A stretch of 64,000 nt of DNA from Stichopus chloronotus (Eukaryota; Echinodermata; Holothuroidea; Aspidochirotida; Stichopodidae). How positions within the stretch are numbered: the first letter of the stretch is position 1; each line of letters begins with the position of its first letter. This document shows, piece after piece, positions 13,601 through 23,798 of the stretch. A model generated the notes under the pieces. That model saw only the letters and a list, made by a program, of their open reading frames with translations, was not told where the DNA came from and made no database searches. Position numbers and translations under genes: made by a program. The DNA lies in NCBI GenBank assembly GCA_021234535.1, contig SFZH01000008.1:3162001-3226000 (forward strand), given 5' to 3'.

Positions 13601-16145
13601 AAAAAAGCACTGTCGATCTACATATTTATTGTATTCATCCGCCGGTGATTGACGATGGTTTGTCCTCGTGGTTTATCAGTGGATAACCCACGGTCACCTG
13701 AGGGAAATGGGCCTATAGGAGTTTAGGTTTTTTCCAAACACAAAGTTCTTACACTGGACGACATTTGCAACTGTCAGGTAGGTATGATCTTTTTGTATCA
13801 ACAAAAGAACAGTAATCTACCTATTGATTCTATCTCTATCTTTCTTTCACTAAATAAGCCATTTCCTTTCATACTCTACTAGACAGCCTCTGACACCCTT
13901 ACAATAAGACTTTGTTTGCACACACCGGGTAAGAACAAAGTGATTCCATAAGAAAGGCTCCTGTCTCTAACTTACCTGTATGCAAGGGACAGGTAAAACC
14001 TTATCTGCTTCAAAAGTACGGTAAAGTATAATCTCATCTTACGGTAGCTCGTAATTAGTTACTTACTACTTACTCTCTTCTGATGATACTGCTTCTATTC
14101 TTTTTCTCCTTTTGTCACTACTGATACCATAATTGTTCATTGAAAAGATTTTTGTATTTTTTTTATTTTTATAGGGACCAGACTCGAAAAATGAAAACTT
14201 CCTTTTGGTTCCTCCTTCATTTGCATTTCACTTGTCACCTATCTTGTTGTATATTGTGTTACTTAGTATGCTCGCCTTTACATTTATATTTACATGTGTA
14301 TGCAGTGTAGTGTTTTTCCTTTGCAAAGGGAAAGAAAATAAACTGGAACTGAGACTTAATGTATACGATCACTATACAGGTATCAATTGCAATGGCGTAA
14401 CCAGCAGGTGAGCTGGGCTGGACCCTGATTGCCCCCTCACTTGCCCTCAAATGACCTTTGACGAAAAAACAAGAACCTTAGCTCAAAGTCACTAGGCTAG
14501 AGAAACAAGAAAGTGCCATTTCCTGCAATATGAGAGGCATTTTTATCCAACAATTTCTTTGTCGGCTCCAATAATAGTTGCGCTCCTCTCTACTTGCCCC
14601 AATTTCAACCATTTGCTCTCTCTCAGTCCCCAACCCCCCCCCCCCCTACATTGAACCAGTCTGGTTACGCCACTAATCGACTGATACAGTATCCTATATA
14701 TTGTACAGAAAAAAAAAAAACACGCTAGAAAATTATGTACACTCTGATATCATTAAACACGTCTACAAATGGTTCAATGCAAGTTTCATATCAGAAAACG
14801 TTTCACAAAATGTGACTAATGTGTCTGCTTGTTTGTTGGGGAAGGGGAAAAAGTTAAAATTTGGTAAATTGAGCATACGCTGCATATTCTACAATTCTTA
14901 TCGTAATGAACATTTAATTATTGGTTACTTACAGTTAAATCTTGACTATTTTCGAGGGAGATGAATTCCAGTTTTAAATGTGTTTTCGGTGCGTATTCTT
15001 TTCCATGAATCACTTGACTGACAATGTACTGCATCCATGTTGTACCTAACATTACAGAGATATAAAATGTCGTGATACGACGGTTAATCAAGGGTACCAA
15101 TTTTGGATACCATTCTTGATATTGATAAATAACCGTAAATTTGCATTATGTGTTGCTCTACTTTGTCAAACCTCAATAATTGGGGTTTGCCATGCCTATT
15201 TAACCTCATGTATACCTTCTGCTATTCTTCCAGCTCAACGTTGAAGCAATGGCTAATGTTTTATACAATCTCCGTAAGAGACACACTTAACTAAAAGTGT
15301 TATTGGTGCTTATAATATTATATATAGCACCAGTGGCGTTTCTTGCAAATGTTCTCTTTAAGGAAATTCCAACTCTACACTTCATTTTCTTTGTTATAAG
15401 TGTATGACTAATCCTTCACTGATCCAATGCAAAATTCTAAATAGATTATCATTTGTATTTTTCCCTCATTATTGGTTTCGATAAAAAGAAAACGTATGCA
15501 CTTGTGATTGATCCGCGCGTTTATTGTTTTTGTAGCCGTTAAAGGTCATCCGGTTTCACCAGAGGTAAAATACTGTAAGCCTTGTGATTCAAATGTCATA
15601 TCGCATTTTGAGAAAATTCTGCACCAAATAATAAATGTTGGATTTTGAAGAATCTGAAATGCATTGCAACAAGATTATATAAGAAGTTTCATGTCAATGG
15701 GAATAAATTAAAGTTATGCCAAACCAAATAGTTTGATAATCGTTTATGAGTAAGATTCAATACATACAGACGTAACATATATTACACTATTTCGTTTCAG
15801 TTTCTGGAAATAATTGAAGTATTTCCTTTTTCGATGCCTTTACATAATAAAAATCAACAGTGAAAAAACAAAACTCATCAGCTCATAATTCCTACCTGTC
15901 TTTGGCCAGCTAACCACTATGACATCTGTGTCGCGAAGTTCTAGATCTTTAATGTCCTTCAAGTACTCCTCTCGAACAAAACATGGTACGGTTGTATCGC
16001 CTATGACTCGAAGCGCTGGCTTCGCTGACTCAGGGATTGCTGAAAAGTATATTTGGCATTAGTAACCAATAACCATATCAAACCGATAAATTAAAATATT
16101 ATAAACAGTGCCAGGTCGTTACTTACCTGTTAACTGACCATGCAT
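4633..16145 (-). CDS. Cytosolic sulfotransferase, gene A (7 coding exons, complete)
   Basis: Exons (minus strand): 16127-16145, 15896-16039, 14933-15045, 10607-10847, 10163-10257, 9714-9900 and 4633-4742, all joined by GT-AG introns in consistent phase. They give 302 residues, the usual length for cytosolic SULTs, which transfer sulfate from PAPS to small hydroxyl or amine acceptors. Visible signatures: the 5'-phosphosulfate loop WPKTGTTW (residues 51-58), the probable catalytic His115 in PRLLKSHLL, the 3'-phosphate site [15 protein letters not shown] (Arg137, Ser145), KYEDMKK near 198-204, and FMRKG (263-267). The dimer motif KxxxTVxxxE is kept as [10 protein letters not shown] (273-282). 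The usual GDWK after RKG is GVWK here (Val271). The start ATG at 16145 gives a six-codon first exon (MHGQLT), and the paralogs do the same. Introns are 87, 850, 4085, 349, 262 and 4971 nt. The acceptor substrate is unknown; the family call is secure. Confidence 0.93.
4743..9713 (-). other. Intron 6 of gene A (4971 nt)
   Basis: This large intron separates the last coding exon from the rest of gene A. It contains dispersed repeat R1 copy 1 (7045-7175) and a poly-C run near 8698-8710. Short open frames in it (for example 5570-5932, plus strand) show no recognisable domain. Confidence 0.8.
7045..7175 (-). repeat. Dispersed repeat family R1, copy 1 (intron 6 of gene A)
   Basis: Read on the minus strand, it has AAGGCTGGGTACATGCA, GGCCATCTGAATGG, CAAAAATTTCC and GATGGTGGCGCTCCGCTTA in that order. 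The same blocks occur in the same order at 18487-18625, 45555-45700 and 47185-47310. It is a non-coding interspersed repeat of unknown class. Confidence 0.6.
11219..11451. mobile_element. Foldback MITE with TA target duplication (intron 3 of gene A)
   Basis: The two ends are imperfect inverted repeats. The left end starts CACTCA and contains AAAATAAGAACTCCATAA. The right end carries the reverse complement of that block and finishes TGAGTG. TA dinucleotides flank it at 11217-11218 and 11452-11453. The 233 bp length, AT-rich interior without an ORF, and TA duplication fit a non-autonomous Tc1/mariner-type element. The superfamily is inferred from the TA duplication alone. Confidence 0.7.
14393..14672. 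mobile_element. Candidate short inverted-repeat element (280 bp)
   Basis: A perfect 12 bp inverted repeat bounds the segment: TGGCGTAACCAG at 14393-14404 and CTGGTTACGCCA at 14661-14672. The interior is C/T-rich with a poly-C run (14634-14646) and no ORF. It could be a small non-autonomous DNA element. No target duplication is evident, so this remains tentative. Confidence 0.4.
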
Positions 16146-17094
16146 AACGTTCACTAACTGTGATATGAAATTAAAAATAAAGGCTGGATTAGTCAAATTT
16201 GAGTTTCATGAGGTCTTATGCATGTCGTCGATTACTTCAACTGCAAAAAATACAGACCTACCAGTGATAGTCTCAGCCATTCTGTTGTTGTTACAAAACA
16301 GAAGTGCTGTACTTAGATATGAGTTAAATCAATGTGGATTCACGAATGTAATTTGTGACGTAATGCTGACCACACGTGAACTTCGCTCAACAATGTTTAA
16401 AGGGCATCAGAAATGTTTTGTGACTGCAGTAAAAAGAAAGGTTTTTACTGCAGCCACAATTTACAGACATGATGTACTTTACTGGGTTTTATCACCGGAA
16501 TAACCAGAATGTAAAGAAACACCTAGGTGCATTGCAAACAATGTAACAATGGTTCATATTTCTATGTAGATTAAAGGAATAGCATAATGTCGACTTTTGC
16601 AACAAGGGGAATTATAATGCAAAACAGTCTTCTATATATATGGATTTACATACTAGTCAGTTATACGTATACGGCACACATGCGACTTAGTGATGTCAAC
16701 ATATTGCAACATCTGGGCCTGCCGATTTTCCTAATACATAACAAACATAATATAATATATATATACACATAATATACATAATGTTCTACATATGCCACAT
16801 GTGTTCTACTGTGGCTTATGTCTGGGTAAATTATTCTGTATATGGTATGGAAGCAATAACTGCAATTTTATTTCTTTGTTTTTCAGTCTTTTTAAATAGG
16901 TTCTAAGAATAAATTAAGCCATGTACACTAATTTGAGCAGCCTAGGCCAGCTATCAGTTCTTAAGTTGTTTGTTCAACCTCAGGAGCTCAATGTTCTCAT
17001 CGTTGCAGAGTTTTCCAAAATGTAATAACTAGTGGCATCAGAGTCGTCGCGAGCGGGTGTGGGGGTGTCACAAACCCCACATCTGTCAGAGCCA

Positions 17095-18335
17095 TGATAG
17101 TCGGAAAATCTCAAATACCACTTGGAACTTTTCATGTCTCAGTCTAGCGCATTTTATGGCATACAAATATACCAAATATTGCACCAGATTGTGTCTAGGG
17201 TTACCTAGTAATTGAAAACTTTCTCGATAAATTCTGAAATAGATTTGAATTTCTCATATTTCAGTATAGGTGCGACGGTAGTCGGAAAATCTGAAATACC
17301 AGTTGGAATTTTTCACAGCTCAATCTAGCATATCTTATGACATAGAAAAATGCCTACACAGAAAATAAAAAGTGAGTCACTGTCCTAACACTGAGTCAAT
17401 TTGTCCCACTCCATATAAAGTGAGTCACTATGGGGACAAATTGACTCAGTCTTAGGACAGTGACTCACTTTTTATTTTCTGTGTACTGTTGCACTAGATT
17501 GTGTGTAAGGTTACCTGGTAACTAAAAATTCTCAATAAACATAGCATCAGTTGGAATCTTTCATATTAAAGTTTAGAAGAATCGATAGTCAGAAAATATG
17601 AAACACCAGTTGATATTTTTCATATCTCAGACAAGCTCATTTTATGGCAAAGAAAGATGCCTACAATTGCATTAGATTGTGTTTAATGTTACGTGGTAGT
17701 TGAAAAATGTCTCAATATACTTAAAGTTAACTCTTGGAATTCTTAGAAATGAACTGTAGAAGCGATGACAGTCGGAAAATCTGAAATACCAGTTGGAATT
17801 TTTATATCTCAGTCTAGCACATTTTGTGACTTCAAAAGACGCCAAATATTGCACCAGATTGTGTTTAAGATTACCTGGTAATTGAACAAATTCCCAATGA
17901 CACTGAAATGCCAGGCTGCAGGAAGACTAGGTGCGACGTATTCGGAAAATGTGAAATACCAGTTGGAATTTCTCATGCCTCAATTTAGCACATTTTATTA
18001 CACCGAATATTGCATTAGACTGCACCTAAGGTTACCTCCAAAAAAGAGACAACAATACATAAAAAACAATTGCGTCAGAATTGCGTCTTAGATTACCAGG
18101 ACCAGGTAATTGACAAATTTCTCAAAAAGGGGATCTGGACACATCCTCGCATACAACAATCTCCCCAGCAAACAATCATCTAATGCTTTCCCTCACCTAT
18201 TAAAATACTATTTTTTCTAATTGAGGAGGCTATCAGTTACACGGTATAACTGTATAAGTGACTGCAATAATGATAAATATTGAACCAAATTTTGTCTAAG
18301 ATTGCTTGGTAGTTGACAATTTCTTAACAAGAGAA
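17095..18335. repeat. Diverged ~180 bp tandem array
   Basis: The landmark TCGGAAAATCTGAAATACCA and its variants recur at 17101, 17282, 17589, 17772 and 17942. Each is followed by a TCTCAGTCTAGCACATTTTA-like block and a GATTGTGT..AAGGTTACCTGGTA block. Spacings are 181, 307, 183 and 170 bp. The 307 becomes 178 when the 127 bp MITE plus one TA are removed. The last, partial unit (18290-18335) keeps only the final block. There is no ORF. Copies are clearly diverged, so the array is old. Confidence 0.75.
17357..17483. mobile_element. 127 bp foldback MITE with long near-perfect TIRs and TA duplication
   Basis: The terminal inverted repeats are about 51 bp with a single mismatch. They begin CACAGAAAATAAAAAGTGAG, contain TGAGTCACTGTCC and run to AATTTGTCCC. 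The loop is only ~25 bp. TA flanks both ends (17355-17356, 17484-17485). It has no coding capacity, so it must be mobilised in trans, presumably by a Tc1/mariner-type transposase (inferred). It sits inside one unit of the surrounding diverged tandem array, and the homologous position of another unit (near 17658) preserves the empty site. Confidence 0.85.
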
Positions 18336-18486
18336 ACCGTTATCATTAATAATTAATAACTGTTGAACAAACGTTTCTTGAAATTACGATTGCATAATTT
18401 ACTAGAAAAGAGCAACGCAAATCATTGCATATTTAACAGAACGATGCTTTAATTGAGGAATTGCAGACATGAATTCTCTATTTCAA

Positions 18487-18625
18487 TGCTGGGTGCATAC
18501 AACCTAGGAAACCCGGGAAGTGCCGGTTCCGGCCATCTAAGGGTTGTAAAGCCCAAAATTTCCTCGTGCGATTCACACCAACTGATGGTGGCGCTACGCT
18601 TACATAACTCTGTCTGCGTTAAGGA
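18487..18625 (+). repeat. Dispersed repeat family R1, copy 2 (plus partial copy at 18888-18965)
   Basis: The ordered blocks are ATGCTGGGTGCATACAACC, CCGGCCATCTAAGGGTTGTA, AAGCCCAAAATTTCCTCGTG and GATGGTGGCGCTACGCTTAC. A shorter match (GAGGCTGTGTACATGCAGCT, then GGGAGTGCCGTTTCC and GCCATCTGG) follows at 18888-18965. Short open frames crossing this region are incidental. Confidence 0.6.
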
Positions 18626-20598
18626 GCAAACCCCCAGCCCTTGTTGAAATGCCCTGGATAGACACCTCATATGTGATAGCATTGACGTATAGTCGATATG
18701 TGCCCCCCTCCCATCATTCGACTGTGTGGTGCCCTTGTAATTTCTGTTTACATTCTATTCACATTCACCTACTGTTTCACCGACAAAAAATTTCCTTGAG
18801 GATTTTTAACCACAGAAATACAGCTAGAAATACCCTCGTATTACCATTTTATATTGATTTTTTTAAATTGCAGACACGATATCGCTATTTTGAGGCTGTG
18901 TACATGCAGCTCGTGCACACCCGGGGAGTGCCGTTTCCTGCCATCTGGTTTGAAAACACAATATTAGGAAAATGAACCCCGTCCTTTACAAAAATCTGGC
19001 CCCCTTCCTGATAAGGTATTAGCACTGCCTTATTAGGTATATTCCTATTGTCTGAAACTGTCGCGGTTGGGTGTCACTCAGTTGAAAAATAAAACAAGAC
19101 ATCCAGCCAGTCGTAATTTGTGACCATCATAATCCCTCTGCAGATACGACTCTAGTTACGGCCCTGATTGCAACGTGTTCTTTGACTTTACAAAAACTTA
19201 ACTTTCAATCGGAATCTAAGAAGATATAGAGCGTGAAGTAACTTTTCTCCCAAAAGGAGAAAGAAAACAAGGAAAAAAAGAACTGACTCTGGAACCATAT
19301 AACAAAGTAGCGGAATTCAACGAAGCTTACATCTATCTGTGAAACTCGATCCGTGGATTTTATTGCAGTGAAAGCATATGTAAAGTTCCTCTTCCAAATC
19401 ATTGAGAATTGCAAATTTTTGTTTCACATAGTTCTTTTCAATGAGTATCTCACTAGCACTTGTGATGTAGTTAACGGAGAACAATGTCCACAAGGTATCC
19501 GATAGACTGTGACACTCGCCACACACAACTTCTAATGGTAAAACTTAGCTTGTTTGCTATGTATGTGCCCAGGGCCGTAAGTGCTACATTTTCCTACATT
19601 ATCTATTTCCTCTTCCTGCAGATGTTCCCGTAACCATTAAGTCCTGTATGTTGTACCTGAACTTCTGCTTGTGCAATGACATGTAAGTCGCACCTTAGTG
19701 TTTATATTACATTGTCACATTTAGGCCTACAGTGAGAGTAATAGATTTGACAAGTATTGGTCCATCACTTTGTCATATTTGGTTCTAAGTTGAGTAATGT
19801 TTGTGCCACTAATGGGCCACCTGTGATCCAGGACTGCACAAGACTGGTAAACATCCGGCCTTTTTCCGTTTGTCAACCACATGTGGCCTATGTCAGAAAG
19901 TATTTCTAATTACTTATTTGGGCCAGATCTGGAAAATCGCATGCCAGATATGGCCAGCATTTTGCCACATCAGAATGGCTGACTGGGATAGACGAATTGT
20001 TAAGTCGTGATTAAAAGCTGTCTCTTGTTAGAGACCTTTAACTTTTCTTCCCTTTTTGTGACAGTAGTGTCTTAATTGTTTATTTTTTTTGTTCGATTGC
20101 CTACCCGTGAAGGACATGAATCTCTCTCATGGCATGGGCTGGGCTTAGGGCAATTTGCATTCATGACACAAGGGGATACATGGTATTTTCCGTATACTTT
20201 GGTCTACATTATGCAATCATAAAGCGGACACAATGCAATGGCATTGCTTTGTTGTGGAAGGTGTTGAGCTTCTTGTTTTGTAGCAGGTGGATATTACTTA
20301 CTACTGGTTGTGGTATTGCTCATGAACCTGTAAAGATAGGGGCCGGGTGTCAGGAGCCCAAATGTTACCTACAAAGGTGAAGGTAGATGATCAGGATTGG
20401 ACGTGGCTATACAGGCCACAGAAAAACCCTTAATGTACCATCACGACAGAGGCAGCGTTGGTTCTTTACATTTTGTCAGAGATAATCCTGTTTGAGAATG
20501 TAATTATAGCTCGTTAATGCTAATTAGTGGGTGGGTTTGGGAACGAGGTGTCCACGTGAAGGTTTCAACCAAGAACCTCCCTCTATGTGTGAACTAAC
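18626..20598. other. Spacer between the tandem array and the LINE
   Basis: It includes the partial R1 copy at 18888-18965. The segment 20100-20598 may be the 5' UTR of the LINE, but no boundary can be fixed. No gene is recognised. Confidence 0.4.
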
Positions 20599-23530
20599 AT
20601 GGTTGTAAAGATGTATATTACTGGATTGTTCTTCTTTTTCCTCTCACTTTGTCCTGGACTGTGCAATATTTTCGAGTTTTCTGAAGGGTTGAACTCACCA
20701 ATTCGCTACGATCCGGATACACTACGTAATTTGCAGCCTAAGCCAGGCCAACTCACACACAGTGTGGCCTATTCAGCCTTACCGAAAGAAATGAGGAGAA
20801 GAAAGCGTGGAAAGGCGGGAGGAGTCAAGAAAAGACTAAAACGCTCTAAAGGTAAACCATACCTTCCATCTATTATAATGGGGAATGTGCAGTCACTTAG
20901 CAATAAAACCGACGAACTATTGGCAAATGTACGCTATCATCAGGAATTTAGAGATATCAGCCTTATGTCATTTACCGAGACTTGGCTTACCGACAATATT
21001 ATTAATGAACATGTGAATTTGGATGGATCCAAGTTATTCAGGGGTGATCGTAATCTGGACTTGGTGGAGAAGCAAAAAGGTGGTGGAGTTTGCCTGTATG
21101 TAAATAATCGCTGGTGCCATCCTAACAACTCCATACGTAGGAGTTATTCTTGCTCACCTAATATTGAAATTCTGACTGTTAGCACGAGACCTTACTGCCT
21201 TCCACGGGAGTTTTCCCATGTCATTCATATGGCCGTTTATATCCCTAATCGAAATGTTGCAAACTTCGCTGCCGAGGAATTGAGGTCGGCCATACAAGAC
21301 ATTGAGATCGCCCACCCTTACGCCTTTATTGTCATCGATGGGGATTTCAATCATACCACCTTAAGAAATAACGGCGTTTTCTATTACCAACATGTAGACT
21401 GCCCTACCCGTGGTAATGCAATTCTAGACCTGTGCTATTCAAACGTTAAAGAGGCATACAATTCACAACCGATTAATCCGCTTGGGAGATCTGATCACGA
21501 CCTGGTAATCCTCCGTCCCAGGTATCGCCCTATTGTACAACAACAGAAACCTCTCACAATTACGGTACAACAATGGAGTTGTGACGCACTTGACCAACTT
21601 CGATCAAAACTGGAAACAACAGACTGGGGTATGTTCAAAGAATCGTCTAGTGACATCGACGAACTAACAGAAACGGTCACCAGTTATGTAAACTTCTGTG
21701 TGGACTGCTCGGTACCAAAGAAGAAGATCAAGGTATATCCAAACAATAAACCCTGGATAACGAGTAGAGTAAAATCCGTGATCAACAAAAAGAAAAGGAT
21801 CTTTGGTCAGGGAGATTGGAATGAACTGAAATTGATTCAAAAGGAACTGAAAGAATGTATTAGAAAGGAGAAGAAAACATACAAGCGAAACATCGAAAAC
21901 CACTTCATTGGTAACAATATGAAACAAGTCTTGGACGGAATGCGTTTAACGAGCGGGCAAAAAGACAGCAATAATAATTCACATTTACCTGACACTTCTT
22001 CTGATTATGCAAATCAACTAGATATTTTTTATAATCGTTTTGATTCATTTGATTTTTCGTATCAAGCCAATGATTTAAGGAAATTTTTGGATGACACTGA
22101 CAATGATAATCCATTTTTATGTGTATCAAGAGATGACGTTTGCCGTGAGTTTTCAAAACTTAATGTATCACAAGCTGCTGGTCCAGATCAGCTCACGCCT
22201 CGAGTTTTAAGAAATTGTGCTAACCAACTTGCTGATATTTTCATGTATATTTTTAACCTTTCTTTTCTTGTGAAATCTGTCCCTGAAATATGGAAACGTT
22301 CCTGCATTATACCAGTGGCAAAGAAACCAATTATATCATGTATGAATGACCTTAGACCCGTAGCATTAACCTCCGTTGTAAAGAAGTCATGTGAACGCCT
22401 TGTATTAAAGCACATGAAACCTTTGGTGGACGAATATCTAGACCCACTACAATTTGCTTATCGGGCGAAACGCAATACAGAAGACGCTATTTTATATTGT
22501 TTGGAAAAATTGTATTCGTATCTCGAACGTACTAAATCAGGTCATTCTGCTAGAATAATGTATTTTGACTTTTCTTCCGCCTTCAATACGATCCAGCCAC
22601 ATGTTTTGGCGAAAACGTTGTTACACATGAATGTACCCAATGGTTTAATTTTATGGATTTTTAACTATCTTATTAATCGTTCTCAATATGTCAACATCAA
22701 GTCCTCTGGTTGTATCTCGAAAATTATAGGTTCTAATACTGGTGCACCACAGGGTACAGTCTTAGCCCCGTTCTTGTTCACGGTGTACACATCAGACGCC
22801 AGATCTTCCAATGACACCTGTCCTTTAATAAAGTTTGCCGATGATACTGCTCTGGTTGGGTTAATTATAAATGATGATGATACTGCTTATCTGGATCAAA
22901 TAAATCGTTTCGTGGAATACTGTGACAGTAATTTTTAAAGCTTAATGTACAAAAGACAAAAGAAATGGTAATTGATTTTAGGAAAAATTTTACTAGAGTA
23001 CCGACAGAGGTTATAATTGAAGAGAGCGTAGTTGAACGTGTATCTACATACAAGTACCTTGGTACAGTAATGGACGATCAACTTGCATGGCATGACCATA
23101 TAGATTACTTAGTGAAAAAAATCAACCCAAGATTGTATTGCCTCCGTAAATTGAACAAGTTCAACATCAATAGCCGCATTCTAAATATTTTTTTTATAAC
23201 TCGGTGATTTGTAGTGTTTGGCTGTATTGCATTGTTTGTTGGGGTGGAAATGTAGAAGTAACAGATAAGAAGCGCATTGATTCAATTGTAAGACAAGCAA
23301 GCCGTATTTTAGGTAATGACCAGCTCACAATCTACTCCTCTTACGAACGTTACATTGTAGACAAGCTTACAACCATTCTCAAGGACACCACCCACCCCCT
23401 GTATGCCAATTTTAATAGTGCCATAATTCCCCGTAGTGGTCGAATGAGACTTCCTTATGCAGCCACAAATAGACACAAATCATCTTTTATCCCTCGTTGT
23501 ATTAAACTTTTAAATGATCGTTTCAACTGA
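20599..23530 (+). pseudogene. Non-LTR retrotransposon ORF2: endonuclease + reverse transcriptase (frameshifted)
   Basis: A 779-codon open frame (20599-22938) encodes an apurinic-like endonuclease (about residues 90-310: NVQSLSNK, SFTETWL with the catalytic Glu, IDGDFNH, GRSDHDL). A reverse transcriptase follows (about 560-779: RPVALTSVVKK, YFDFSSAFNTI, NTGAPQGTVLAPFLF, and the catalytic FADDTAL). The frame closes in a T run near 22933. The RT thumb region continues in another frame (22965-23206, with STYKYLGTVMDDQLAWHDHI). A second shift in an 8-T run near 23188-23195 moves it to 23204-23530, ending LLNDRFN. The order endonuclease then RT, together with the motif style, fits the CR1/L2/Jockey-type LINE superfamily. 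The domains are clear; the exact clade is inferred. Two frameshifts make this copy inactive unless they are sequencing errors. Its strand is opposite to the SULT genes. Confidence 0.9.
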
Positions 23531-23798
23531 TAATTAGTTTTACTCCTCTTCTCTGCTTTTTACGTCTTTTCCATGTATTATCATCTTCTTATCTTTTGTC
23601 TTACATGTCTTATATTCGTCTTAACCTCCTTGCCTATTTTGATTTGTTAACCTTTTATATGTTTGAATTTTTATGTTTGGAATCTTTGTCTACTTATTTT
23701 TTGTAAATCTTTTGATGTATTTGTACTTTTTATGTTTTCACTGCGAGCATTGAATTTCCCTTCTTGGGATTTAATAAAGTTGAACTTGAACTTGAACT
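20599..23798 (+). mobile_element. CR1/L2-like LINE insertion between SULT genes A and B
   Basis: The element includes the frameshifted ORF2 and a ~270 bp 3' UTR. It ends in AATAAAG followed by short tandem TTGAAC repeats (23775-23798). A short-repeat 3' tail in place of a poly(A) tail is typical of CR1/L2-type LINEs. The 5' end was not located and may extend upstream of the first ATG, so target-site duplications could not be tested. No ORF1 was recognised upstream. The nearly open reading frame suggests a fairly recent insertion. Confidence 0.8.

Larger units (their letters stand above)
10848..14932 (-). other. Intron 3 of gene A (4085 nt)
   Basis: It holds the MITE at 11219-11451 and the candidate inverted-repeat element at 14393-14672. 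A plus-strand 88-codon frame (13143-13409) has no recognisable domain. Near its end lies a donor-like GAGAG|GTAAGA (13381-13391), noted but not called. Confidence 0.8.

Noticed and set aside
16165..16503. 112-codon plus-strand frame just upstream of gene A
   Set aside because: No recognisable domain or splice partner; a divergent gene sharing the promoter is possible but unsupported.
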